From Istiophorus platypterus (taxonomy: Eukaryota; Chordata; Actinopteri; Istiophoriformes; Istiophoridae), in NCBI GenBank assembly GCA_016859345.1, contig CM029121.1, positions 28,074,527 through 28,138,526 of the forward strand: a stretch of DNA of 64,000 nt, in the 5' to 3' direction. The position numbers were made by a program, and so were the translations under genes. Below are positions 46,612-56,112 of this stretch, piece after piece; positions within the stretch are counted from its first letter, which is position 1; every line of letters begins with the position of its first letter. The notes under the pieces are model-generated. The model was not told the origin of the DNA and made no database searches. It worked only from the letters and a program-made list of their open reading frames with translations.

Positions 46612-48988
46612 CGCTCAGTCATTGGGACCACGCTATACGGGGACAAGTATCCAACAGAGGACCTGACAAGACCGGCCGAGCCCGGGGTCCCCGGACGCCA
46701 GCCGAGGTAGAGACGGGGACGCGCTCGGCCCGAAATCTGACTGACGGATCATCACCGGAGCGGAAAACCTGATCTGTCGACCCGAACCTCCCGGATCTGA
46801 CGACGGAGAAGAGAAACGGAGTTCGTGGTGAGAAGGAAAAAAGCAAGCAGCAGACTGTATGTCACAGACTGAGGGGGACGCTATTAGAACATCGCCGGAC
46901 AGGACAAACTATTATCTTATCCATTCATATTCTTTATCCCATTATTGGATTGGATTGTCACGTGTCCCCAGCTGCAGCTGTGACGGCTCCTCAGCGGCCC
47001 GTGCCACAGCTTTAACTCCCCGGCGGTCATTGACACACATATGCACCAAAGTAAAAACCACCCCCCCCAAAAAAAAAACCAAGGCCTTTTGACCGTATTC
47101 GGCTTCTCAGCGATGAGCAGAGAGAGAAAGCAATTAGAGCTTTACATTACATTACAGCTGAAATTCTAATTAGGACCTGGCTCAGAATCCTTAGTTCAGT
47201 AATAGACCCAATAATTTTATATGGTGTAGAGGTGGGCGGGGCGGGGGGGGGGGGGGGGGTCCATTAACCGGCCAAGACCTTCCAAAGCTGAGAAAACGTC
47301 CCCCGGAGAAGCTCAGCTCGCAGCGTTGTGTGAAAAACATGCTCAGAGGTCACGAGCGCCATCGTATGCAGGGCGCGCCCGGCCGATGCGCTTCGATGAT
47401 TACAATTAGAAAGTGAGCCATCAAATTTTATGGACACCTCCAATCTAACGGCCCCCAGACCGACCGGCATGAGAGTTAAACCAAGAGTCTCGCCCGCCGG
47501 CCGATCCTCAGGCTCGGCCCACGCACACACCAGGGCTTCAGGACAGAGGCCAACAGTCTGGACTGACCGAATGCCCTAGAACCAAAACCGCCGCAAATAC
47601 CGGATCGGAAACCGGCCAATCACTGAGCAAATTAGAATTCTATTTAAGCCTAAACAGCCAGTACGTGGTGGCGGAGCACCGACAGAAAGAGAGACGGGTG
47701 GTCGGGGGGGGCAGGGGGGTGGAGACGGGTGGCCGGGGGGCGGAGACGGGCTCTCACTTCCTACCACACCGTGAGAAATAGAAGGGATCTGAGAGGTTAT
47801 CATTGAAAATATTAAAGAATATGTAGCCCGAGTTTATCTATCTCCTCCGAAACCGCCCCGAATTTGTGAAGAGAAAAGTCAGGGGGCAGGGTTTGCTGCA
47901 CAATATGTTGACTGTTGTCGAAGACCAGGAGAGACAAGCTCCGTCAACGTCTCAGAGATTAGACTCCTTCCTCCCCGGCGTTATGGACCACTCCTCTGTC
48001 CCGTCTGCTCATCGGCTGGATGGTACGTGAAAGTATCGGTAGGAAAACGCCAGTGGCCACGAGGAGCGATGTGCTAAATTAGAGGTCCTTTATTTACCTC
48101 GCAGCTCTGAGAGAGAGAGAGAGCGATAGAGGGAGGAACAAAGTGAGCAGAGGACTCCTTCGGCTCCTTCGGCTCCCGTTCCCCCAGACCGCCGTAGACA
48201 AGCTAACGTATGCATGAGGTGTCATAGCTCGTGCTCATCAGCGGCCGGCCGCGCCGGCCTTTACCGAAACCTTCGTTTAATGTTGTACGCTCGGCTCTAG
48301 CTTCTGCTCTCAAGGTCGCAAATTAATCAAAACATCAATACGTGCAGTCGACACGGGCGAAACCCCCCGTCAAAAGTACCGACAGCGTTGATTCGGCGCC
48401 TCATGAATTATACAAAAAGCGGCGGAGGAGTCGATGCGCTAGGCCTTCGGCGAGCTCGCCCGACAGATATTTTCGGTGGATCTACAGCGGCTCGAGGTAG
48501 CTCGCATCAGCCGCGGCAAACTGTCGGCTTGTTGTTCTGGGTGGGTGTTTTGATAAGTGAGCGCAAGTGCATTGTTCACAACAGGATAGTTTCAGGGGGC
48601 CGTGAGGCTCTGTTAATTGTTACGCTGGGGAAATTTAAAAAAATAATAAAAACCCGGGACTCATAAAGTTTTACCTCTTGAATCAACATCATCTCAAGAG
48701 TTCTGTCTCTTCAAGGACAGTTGTTTTACTGCTCTGACTGGAAACACAACCAAAAAAACCTCAGCCTTTCTGCCTCCTGCGCTTCGGCCACATAGAGAGA
48801 TTCAAAGAAGCATCTTTGGCTTTAAACCTGTCAAGTAATACACATAAGGTCAAGTTAATCATAACTTACAATTCGGTTGGTGCAAGGGAAGCAATAAAAT
48901 CAAATGAGGCTGAAAAACCTTAATAAGTCTCGATATTCCTGAATGTCAGTATGCCTTCATATCTCAAACAGCACCATGTTATATTGGC
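46612..48988. other. Intron upstream of lrrn3 coding exon, nothing recognised
   Basis: No gene seen. The longest G run of the window (G17, 47243-47259) lies here. The stretch 47110-47220 is AT-rich with repeated ATTACATTAC and CTAATTAGG motifs. A short GA tract is at about 48112-48123. Confidence 0.5.
47243..47259. repeat. G17 homopolymer
   Basis: Seventeen consecutive G, the longest G/C run noted in the window. Confidence 0.95.
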
Positions 48989-49011
48989 CTTTTTTTCTCC
49001 CGTCTCCCCAG
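48988..49011 (+). other. lrrn3: Splice acceptor of the lrrn3 coding exon
   Basis: CCTTTTTTTCTCCCGTCTCCCCAG is an excellent polypyrimidine tract plus AG (49010-49011). It implies that the lrrn3 coding exon begins at 49012 and that at least one 5' non-coding exon lies upstream. Confidence 0.65.
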
Positions 49012-49379
49012 ATGGAAACTGACACCAGTGACAGCGACGGAGGATAATAATGATGGAAGGCAGAGCGATTCGTCCCCAGCCGGAACCACAGCCACATTCC
49101 TCAACTACCCCTCTGCTGCACGGCGCCACCCCCTGAAGGACACGTCGACCTTGACATATCACGGCGCGCGTGACAACCTGGCATGGACCGAAACTGAAAG
49201 GTTGCCTCTCTTTGCCAAGGGCCGGAAGACAACGGGGCCAAAGCTTCGGGGACCGAGAGTCAGCAGAAATCCACTCTGTCTTTCCGAGGTGACAAATAAG
49301 CTTCTATTTGTGAAGTTAACAGTGCTAACAGCTGACTCCATAAGGGCCAATTACCGGCTGAAGGGAATAAGGGGCCAAG
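49012..49379 (+). other. lrrn3: lrrn3 5' UTR portion with short upstream ORFs
   Basis: If the acceptor at 49010-49011 is used, the leader in this exon is 368 nt. It contains an ATG at its first base (49012; 11 codons, stop 49045-49047), a second uORF from 49050 (28 codons, stop 49134-49136, same frame as the main start) and a four-codon uORF from 49183. All terminate before the main ATG, so they would be expected to dampen translation or require reinitiation. Confidence 0.5.
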
Positions 49380-51488
49380 ATGAAGGAGACAGCGGTTGTG
49401 GCTTGTTTGCTGGCTGAACTGTCCCTGACCGCTTTTGTTCTAGCCTCCGAGGGGGCCGCTCGCTGCCCCGCATCGTGTCGATGTGAGGTACGACCCTGGT
49501 TTTCGCCCAGCTCCATTTACACCGAGGCCGCCACCGTGGACTGTAACGACTTGGGTCTCTCAGCGCTACCGGAGAGGCTCCCCTCGGAAACACAGGTGCT
49601 GCTGCTGCAGACGAACAACATCGTTAACGTGGAGGAAACTTTGGATTACTTGGCCAACATCACTGAAATCGACTTGTCCCAGAACAACATTTCCTCGGTG
49701 AGCCATGTTTGTCTGGGGTCTCTCCCCCAGCTGCTGTCACTCCACATGGAGGAGAACTGGATTCGGGAGCTGTCTGACAGCTGCCTCGCTTCTCTGCCCA
49801 ACCTCCAGGAGCTTTACATCAACCACAACTTGATTTCCTCCATTAGCCCAGAGGGCTTCCAGGGCCTGGTCAGGCTGCTGAGGCTCCATCTCAATTCAAA
49901 CCGACTGACAAGCGTCAACAGCCAGTGGTTCCAGCAGCTTCCCGCCCTGGAGATATTGATGCTGGGAGAGAACCCCATCCTTGAGCTGTCAGACATGAAC
50001 TTTAAACCTCTGGCTAACCTCAGAAGCCTCGTGCTTGCCAGGATGAATTTGACTGAAATCCCAGACAATACTCTGGTTGGTTTGGAGAACCTGGAGAGCA
50101 TCTCTTTTTTTGACAACCTGCTCAATCGAGTCCCCCGAGCGGCGCTGACGAGAGTCCAGAACCTGAAGTTTCTGGATTTGAATAAGAACCCTGTCGAGCG
50201 GATCCAGAGAGGCGACTTCATGGATATGATGCACCTCAAGGAGCTTGGCATCAATAGCATGCCTGAGCTCATATCTATCGACAGTTTTGCCCTGAACAAC
50301 CTGCCCGAGCTGACAAAAATCGAGGCCACCAACAACCCCAGGTTGTCTTACATCCACCCGAGGGCCTTCCACAAGCTCCCCAGGCTGGAGACCCTGATGC
50401 TGAACAGCAATGCTCTGAGCGCGCTCCACAGCAGTACCCTGGAGTCCCTGCCGAACCTGCGAGAGGTCAGTCTGCACAGCAACCCCATCCGCTGTGACTG
50501 CGTCATCCGCTGGGTCAACATGAACCGGACGGCCGTCCGCTTCATGGAGCTGGACTCCTTGTTCTGCGTGGAGCCCCCGGAGTACTACGGCCAGCGCGTT
50601 CGACAGGTGCACTTCAGGGAGATGACGGAGATTTGCCTTCCTCTGATATCCCCCGGGAGCCTCCCGGATCGGATCGAGGTTGCTAGGGGGAGCTCGGTGT
50701 CGCTGCACTGCCGGGCGATCGGAGAACCGGAGCCCGAGATCTACTGGGTGACGCCGTCAGGTGACAGGGTCACGCCTGGCAGCGTGTCCGAAAAGTACTA
50801 CATGCACCCCGAGGGAACCTTCGACATCTACGATGCCACGGAGCAGGAAGCCGGCTCGTACACCTGCACCGCCCATAATCTCGTCGGGGCAGACCTCAGG
50901 TCTGTGATTGTCGCGGTGGACGGGCACGTCGCCCGGCCTTCGAACCAACCTTTACACGTATATATCATGTCTGTCCAGTCTCGCTCTGCAATGGTTTCCT
51001 GGGAAAGCACAGGCGGTTTGGTATCGCAGCTAAATTGGTCCATTTTAGCCCCGGGTGGCAGCCTCTCGATGCCATTCACAGCCAGACTCCCCGCTGATGT
51101 CAAAGAGTACCACATCAAGCAGCTGAGGCCTTCCACTCGCTATCGGGTTTGTGTTGAGGTCGTGGCGGCACAGCCCGGGTACAGCAGAGACTGTGTTAAC
51201 GTTACCACGAAGGAGGCGGCCGTGCCGAGGGAGTCGACTGAGAACCAGGACGGTTTGGTGATGGCTACTTGCGCTTTGTTTTTCATCGTGGTTGCCGTTG
51301 CTTGTTTCATTGTCCATTCGTCCCTGTATGGCCAAGTGTTTTACAGGAAACTGACAGCGGACCTGACCGAGGCTCTGTTGATTCCTGGCACTCACTCCTC
51401 CTCCTCTTCTTCCTCTTTCCTGGAATTTGGTGCGTCTGGGGTCAAGGTGAGGGCGACTGTAATAGACTTACCGGATGACTCCATGTAA
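49380..51488 (+). CDS. lrrn3: Leucine-rich repeat neuronal protein 3
   Basis: A type I neuronal surface receptor/adhesion protein of 702 residues in one exon. Domains seen: signal peptide (1-23), LRRNT with C-P-A-S-C-R-C (29-35), about a dozen LRRs (70-365) with the family phrases LQELYINHN, RLHLNSNRL and NLKFLDLNKNP, LRRCT (IRCDCVIRW 370-378; Cys 396 and 419), one Ig domain (Cys444-Cys496, Trp456), one fibronectin III domain (about 522-612), a transmembrane helix (about 625-648) and a short tail. N-glycosylation sequons are at 93, 103, 223, 382, 552 and 607. The motifs PELISIDS and the C-terminal VRATVIDLP fit LRRN3 better than LRRN1 or LRRN2. The length is close to human LRRN3 (708). The start has A at -3. 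Nested antisense in immp2l, as in mammals. Odd: the tail lacks the usual LYPPLINLWE motif and has a seven-serine run (673-679). Whether it is the a or b teleost paralogue cannot be decided. Confidence 0.97.
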   Translation: MKETAVVACLLAELSLTAFVLASEGAARCPASCRCEVRPWFSPSSIYTEAATVDCNDLGLSALPERLPSETQVLLLQTNNIVNVEETLDYLANITEIDLSQNNISSVSHVCLGSLPQLLSLHMEENWIRELSDSCLASLPNLQELYINHNLISSISPEGFQGLVRLLRLHLNSNRLTSVNSQWFQQLPALEILMLGENPILELSDMNFKPLANLRSLVLARMNLTEIPDNTLVGLENLESISFFDNLLNRVPRAALTRVQNLKFLDLNKNPVERIQRGDFMDMMHLKELGINSMPELISIDSFALNNLPELTKIEATNNPRLSYIHPRAFHKLPRLETLMLNSNALSALHSSTLESLPNLREVSLHSNPIRCDCVIRWVNMNRTAVRFMELDSLFCVEPPEYYGQRVRQVHFREMTEICLPLISPGSLPDRIEVARGSSVSLHCRAIGEPEPEIYWVTPSGDRVTPGSVSEKYYMHPEGTFDIYDATEQEAGSYTCTAHNLVGADLRSVIVAVDGHVARPSNQPLHVYIMSVQSRSAMVSWESTGGLVSQLNWSILAPGGSLSMPFTARLPADVKEYHIKQLRPSTRYRVCVEVVAAQPGYSRDCVNVTTKEAAVPRESTENQDGLVMATCALFFIVVAVACFIVHSSLYGQVFYRKLTADLTEALLIPGTHSSSSSSSFLEFGASGVKVRATVIDLPDDSM

Positions 51489-51950
51489 GAAACGTCCTTG
51501 TCCATAAAAGCACTTTGGGATTATGTGAAGACGAAGAGCGACGGACACTCAACAGTGTAATTTGAGTGCCCTCTTTTCACGACTTTTGAAAGGGACATTT
51601 TGCACTGGAACTCATTAGAAAAAAAAAAAAACTTAAAAGAAATTACACATTTACATAACCAGCTAAAAGCGGAGACTATTTTGTATTTCAAACTTGTGTC
51701 ATTATAATAAGCTTAATCAGGCAGATATCTTGACTATAATCTACATAGCTACTGGTCATTCATGCAGTGCAACCAGAGTAAAGCACAGCACAGGAATTAT
51801 TCTGTCTTAAATACCTTGTTGAGACGGTTTTGATGTCTGCAGAAAAGCATTTTTCTTTGCTGTGTTACATTAAGCCAAGCGGAGATAGTTTATAACGGCA
51901 GAAAATAAACTTGTTAGTCTAGTGTACAATAAAACCGACGATAATGTAAG
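51489..51950 (+). terminator. lrrn3: lrrn3 3' UTR with two poly(A) signals
   Basis: AATAAA occurs at 51904-51909 and 51928-51933, about 420 and 440 bases after the stop codon, in AT-rich sequence. The transcript end is therefore expected near 51.93-51.97 kb. Confidence 0.7.
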
Positions 51951-52394
51951 CAGTTTTATGAACAAATACATTTTTCATTAAACCTGTGTGGTGTCTTATA
52001 ACTGCAATCTTTTTTTTTGTGAAATCTGGAAGCTTTCCACAACAAAGCATGTCTTTGGAAATATTTCTATCGCCGCCAAAAAAACAAACAAACAAAAAAC
52101 CCAAACAAAAAACAAAAAACAAAAACTGTTGTCTATGGAATTTTTATGGATGAGGCTCATAAATCTTGGCGTGTCCCTGTCCGAATCATAACGCCGCACC
52201 AGAGTGAGCACTGCTGTAGACAAACGCAATTACAGGGGCTGCCCTTCAAGGCAGACGCGCTAACGCTGTTAGCAAAACGCAATGCAATCTTAAGCAGCCC
52301 GGCGAGACGTGTGAGATTCCTTTATGTGCGCAGGCAGGTACGCGTGCGTGCGTGAGCGAGCGAGCGAGTGCGAGAGAGAGAGAGAGAGAGTGCA

Positions 52395-52447
<53 letters not shown>

Positions 52448-53661
52448 AGTGTGAGGACATCGGCAAACCCATTGACTTTGAATCGCATTATATTCTCTTT
52501 CATTAAAAATCCAATATGGATTCCCAACACAAACCTCGGCGAGGTGATGAATCTGCGTCACACGCAAACTGATGGGAGGCATTTATCAGCGGGACTGAGT
52601 CATAGATCAACTGAGTTTCAGCACCTTGGACAGGGCTTTTAGAGCGCGGCCATTTGTCACCGCCACAGCGGCTAAAATACGACCCATTAGAGGAAGGTAG
52701 TGAGTAGGTCAGCAGGAACGCGGCGCCCGAGCCATCGCCTTCCCGGCGTGACCCTGGAGAGACACTGCCACCGTCGCAGGGACAGCTCAGCAACTGCCGG
52801 GATCATTTGTTAAGCGCCTCACATTGAGCTGTGTGTGTGTGTGTGTGGGGAGGGGGGGTCCATTTGGAGACAAATGGACCACGAAACCAGGACAAAGTAG
52901 TTTCGGCTCCAAACAGGACGCGGGACAATAGCACCCGATGCCTGGCGGCCGGGCCGCTCCCGCACAAGATACCTGGGCCCGGGTTCATTAGAGAGTCGGC
53001 CGCTTCTTGGCCGCCCGGCGAAAAGCATTCTGGGTATTCAGGAGAGCAGCTGTGTGAGGAGACAGGATTTTTATAAAGGAGACGACAGGTTGTTGGTCTT
53101 TTTTTTTAGAGGGCTCCTTGTTCTCGTTTGCTTCGCCACCTGTGCCGCTAGGTTTGAGTCCGGTTTATTCCTGTTGAGACGAGCCAGTGGTATGTCAACG
53201 TGTAATCTTCACAGGAAAACAAAGAGTAGGAGTTATTACACTCTGTCAAAAAAAAACAAACAACAAAAATAGATGCCAGAAAAAAAGGCTCTTCAAAGTG
53301 AGTAATTGCTCACTGCCGAGGGCACGAGCGCGATATGTTGTGGCAGATCCAGGGGGAACGCCTCGGACAGGTAGAGCTCTCCACGCAGCCTCCACGCCGA
53401 CTGGCCGGTTAAATCACATCCACAATCCCTCGGCGATACTGAGACCGAGACGGCGCGAAATTATCACAAATTATCACAAATTATCACCAGAGCAAAGCAA
53501 TAAAGACGATTAAAACAAACAAACAAACAAACAAATCAACATTTTGACAATTTTGCTGCTCTTGGAGGTTTTACCAGCAAAGGGACTGAGCACTTAGTGT
53601 GTGTCCTGACTGTGGAGCCAGAGACAAGGTCAGGGGTTGTAATTCTGTCACAACTCTTAAA
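51951..53661. other. Intron 3 of immp2l right of lrrn3, nothing recognised
   Basis: Apart from the GA/TG repeat at 52355-52444, a CAAA/AAC-rich patch (52076-52127), a short (TG)n at 52831-52846 and an (AAAC)n at about 53514-53535, I see nothing. Confidence 0.5.
52355..52444. repeat. (GAGC)/(GA)n/(TG)n compound microsatellite
   Basis: GAGCGAGCGAGCGAG, then GAGAGAGAGAGAG, then about 27 TG units. Confidence 0.95.
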
Positions 53662-54235
53662 GAGTTAATCATCTGGGGAGCATGAATGAGATCTGTAAAT
53701 TTAATCTGGCAGGTTAACCTGAGGTGTCTTGAGTGGAATATATACCTTTTGAACTGAGGACGATGATGCCAGAGTAGGTGAGGTGGTCCATAGAACATTT
53801 TAGTATTTACCATCAGGGGACCATGAATATTCAAAACTTTTTTTTGAAGCTGTATTAGTTTTTAGTATCTTGGCCAGATATTTTCCCTAAAATGCAAAGG
53901 GTCATCCTCTGAGGAGCATGATTGCACTCAAATTTAAGGGAAATCTGGACAGTAGATTGTCATTTTTTGTTGTGTAAAGGTGAATATTGTGGCCAAAAAG
54001 TTAGCAATCATCCTCTGGTGGTCATGAATATCCTAAGCAAACTTTATGTTGCCCAACTGTCAGATTTACAGGCCAGACAACATCACCACTTGTGCAGGAT
54101 TACAATCAAACAGTTTACAGCCATTCTAGCCTGTTGTTTTTACCCGCAGCAGAAATGGTCGTGGCTGGTAAAGTTGCTAATTATGCTAACAATGCTAACA
54201 TGTATAATCTTCACCATTTTAGTTTAGTGTTTCAA
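53662..54235 (+). repeat. Cluster of four diverged teleost repeat units
   Basis: The phrase CATCCTCTGGGGACCATGAAT-like recurs four times: ATCATCTGGGGAGCATGAAT (53669), CCATCAGGGGACCATGAAT (53810), TCATCCTCTGAGGAGCATGA (53903) and TCATCCTCTGGTGGTCATGAAT (54009). Each is followed by an AAATTTAA/AACTTTA-like segment. The cluster ends with GCTAATTATGCTAACAATGCTAACATG (about 54175). I recognise this as a common teleost dispersed repeat that occurs as head-to-tail units. A solitary trace is at about 14488-14528. Confidence 0.6.
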
Positions 54236-55612
54236 CTTAACAAATGAAGCACAGCTGAGTCTGATGAGTAGTTTTACTAATGGGGGGGGGTCACCAAAGG
54301 TTCTACAGCTCATCCTTTTGGGAAGCAGAAGGAAGAAACTTCCAAGGGGCACGGAGAAGGGAAAAAGTCTGGAGGAGCACTCGTAATATAGAGAACAACT
54401 TTATCATCAGACGACTGGATGATGTGTGTGTATGTATATCATTGTTATCTTATATACTTTTTATTTTATTTTTCTATCTATAATACCTATAATTCAAATG
54501 TTGCTTGTAACATGTGTGATGATGAATCTGACGGAGGCCACAAGCCAAAACGCGCTGGTTCCGACAATAAAGTTGTTCTCCGTACCGCAGGTGTCGCCTC
54601 AGTTATTCCTCCCTTCAAACCGATCCCCCTGGGACCACGCGTGTCTGAGCCGGACCACACGGCCATTCGTCCAACGGAAGCATCCGGGTCGGGGCCGAGG
54701 TGGTCGACCGACCCGTCCACATCTCCGCCGCCACGCCTCTCTCACGGCCAAAAACAAACATTAGCAAATACGATACTTATCCACTTTGATGTCAAATCAT
54801 ATTCATACACATGGAACTAGGAGTTGGTCCAGGACCTTGTTTTCCCGCCATCGTTTTTCCTCAGTACCTAACTCCTGTTGCTGCGGCTTATCAAAATTCT
54901 GCAAAATCTCATAAAGTCATTCATTTTGCAAATATTCTCCCACTTCTACGTCGGAAGCCGGCGATAATTCTCGCCACCCCCCCCAAAAAAAATCATCACG
55001 GAGCGACACGCAGTAAATGAGACGCTACTGAGGGGAGTCAACGGAGTTAATGAAGACGGTGGCTGCTTGCGTCGGATCCCGCGTCCTCGGAACGGCGTCC
55101 GATCCGAGGCGGCCGCTGCACCGTCCCGCCGCCGCAGGGACATGCTGATGCAGGGTTACGGCCCGACCCCCCGGCTGAGCAATGAGTTACAGAACGGGGC
55201 CGGATCGGGGCTGGGGGGGGGGGGGGGTGAACCTGTCACCTTCACTGTAACGAGTCATTCCTCTTACCAGGGGTGGGACATGCTGTGGTTCGTTTTATTG
55301 CTGCAGAGGAGCTTTAAGGTGAAAGCTCCTCTCTGACTCCTTTCCTGCTCCTCTGCCTTCGTTCCAGCTGCAGTCCTTGGTTCCAGTAAATTCCGTCCAG
55401 GTATTTCTTTTCTGGGGATTTTGTGGCTGTAGAAACTGTTTTAACTGCTACGGTTATAAATCAACACGCGGTGGTTTTTATGCAGGTTCTTGGCATTCTT
55501 AGACTCAGTGTGTTTATCTCTTAGTTTTTCAGGCTGCTTTCATCACCTCAGTGTTTAAAATCCTGACTAGGACCCTTTGATCAGTTTGAGATAAACTCAA
55601 AAATATTACTAA
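54236..55612. other. Intron 3, nothing recognised
   Basis: No gene or named repeat. A short G run lies at 54282-54290 and a G15 run at 55213-55227; the stretch is CpG-rich from about 54590 to 55160. Confidence 0.5.
55213..55227. repeat. G15 homopolymer
   Basis: Fifteen consecutive G. Confidence 0.95.
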
Positions 55613-56112
55613 TATGACGTTTATTTCTCCTTTTTTTCTTTTTTCCCGTCATTCGTTTTTCTGTCCCTCTTGTTTCTTTTCTTTGTTGCCCTCTTCCCTC
55701 TTCTGTCCTTCCCTCTCTCCATCCTTGCAGTCTTTCCTTGATTGGGCCCTTCACTTCACCCTCCTTCCCTCATCCTCCCTGTTTCTTTACCTTTTTTCCA
55801 TCTTTTCTTTAACTGCTTTTTTTCTCATTTACTTCCTTTTTCCACTATTTCTTTCATCTCCTTTCCTTCTCCCTTCTTCTCTCCATCCTCCTTGCCTTAC
55901 TCCCTTTCCTTTTTCATTACCATATTTCATCATTCCTTTTCGTTCTTTACACGTTTCTTTCCTTTCTCCTTAAAATATTTTTTCTTCCTTTACCTCTATC
56001 TTTCTGTTCCCCCCCAGCCTTCGCCCTTATCTCGGCCCCTTTCTTTCTGTTCCACTTTATTTTCCACCCCACTTACTTAATTCCTTTATTTCTTTATTTT
56101 TTTTTCTATACC
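55613..56112. repeat. 500-bp degenerate polypyrimidine tract
   Basis: Almost continuous C/T on the plus strand in irregular CTTT, CCCTT and TTTCC mixtures, with sparse A and G. No regular period was seen. Phe/Leu/Ser/Pro-rich frames over it are composition artefacts. Confidence 0.9.

Larger units (their letters stand above)
28710..49011 (-). other. immp2l: immp2l intron 3, part left of lrrn3
   Basis: This intron begins beyond the window's right end, so it is at least 35.3 kb long. Its left part holds the features listed separately. Stretches where I recognise nothing: 29210-30030, 30490-31090, 33290-36760, 36890-37260, 38350-39090, 39630-45700 and 46620-48980. I looked for an exon encoding the D-V-V-L-L-N and R-G-D-I-V-S-L-V segments of this protein on the minus strand and did not find it. 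Confidence 0.75.

Noticed and set aside
49028..49417. 129-codon frame overlapping the lrrn3 start
   Set aside because: It opens with GTG, has no internal ATG and overlaps the true coding start in another frame.
49814..50708. Minus-strand frames of 173 and 239 codons across lrrn3
   Set aside because: They are shadows of the lrrn3 coding strand.
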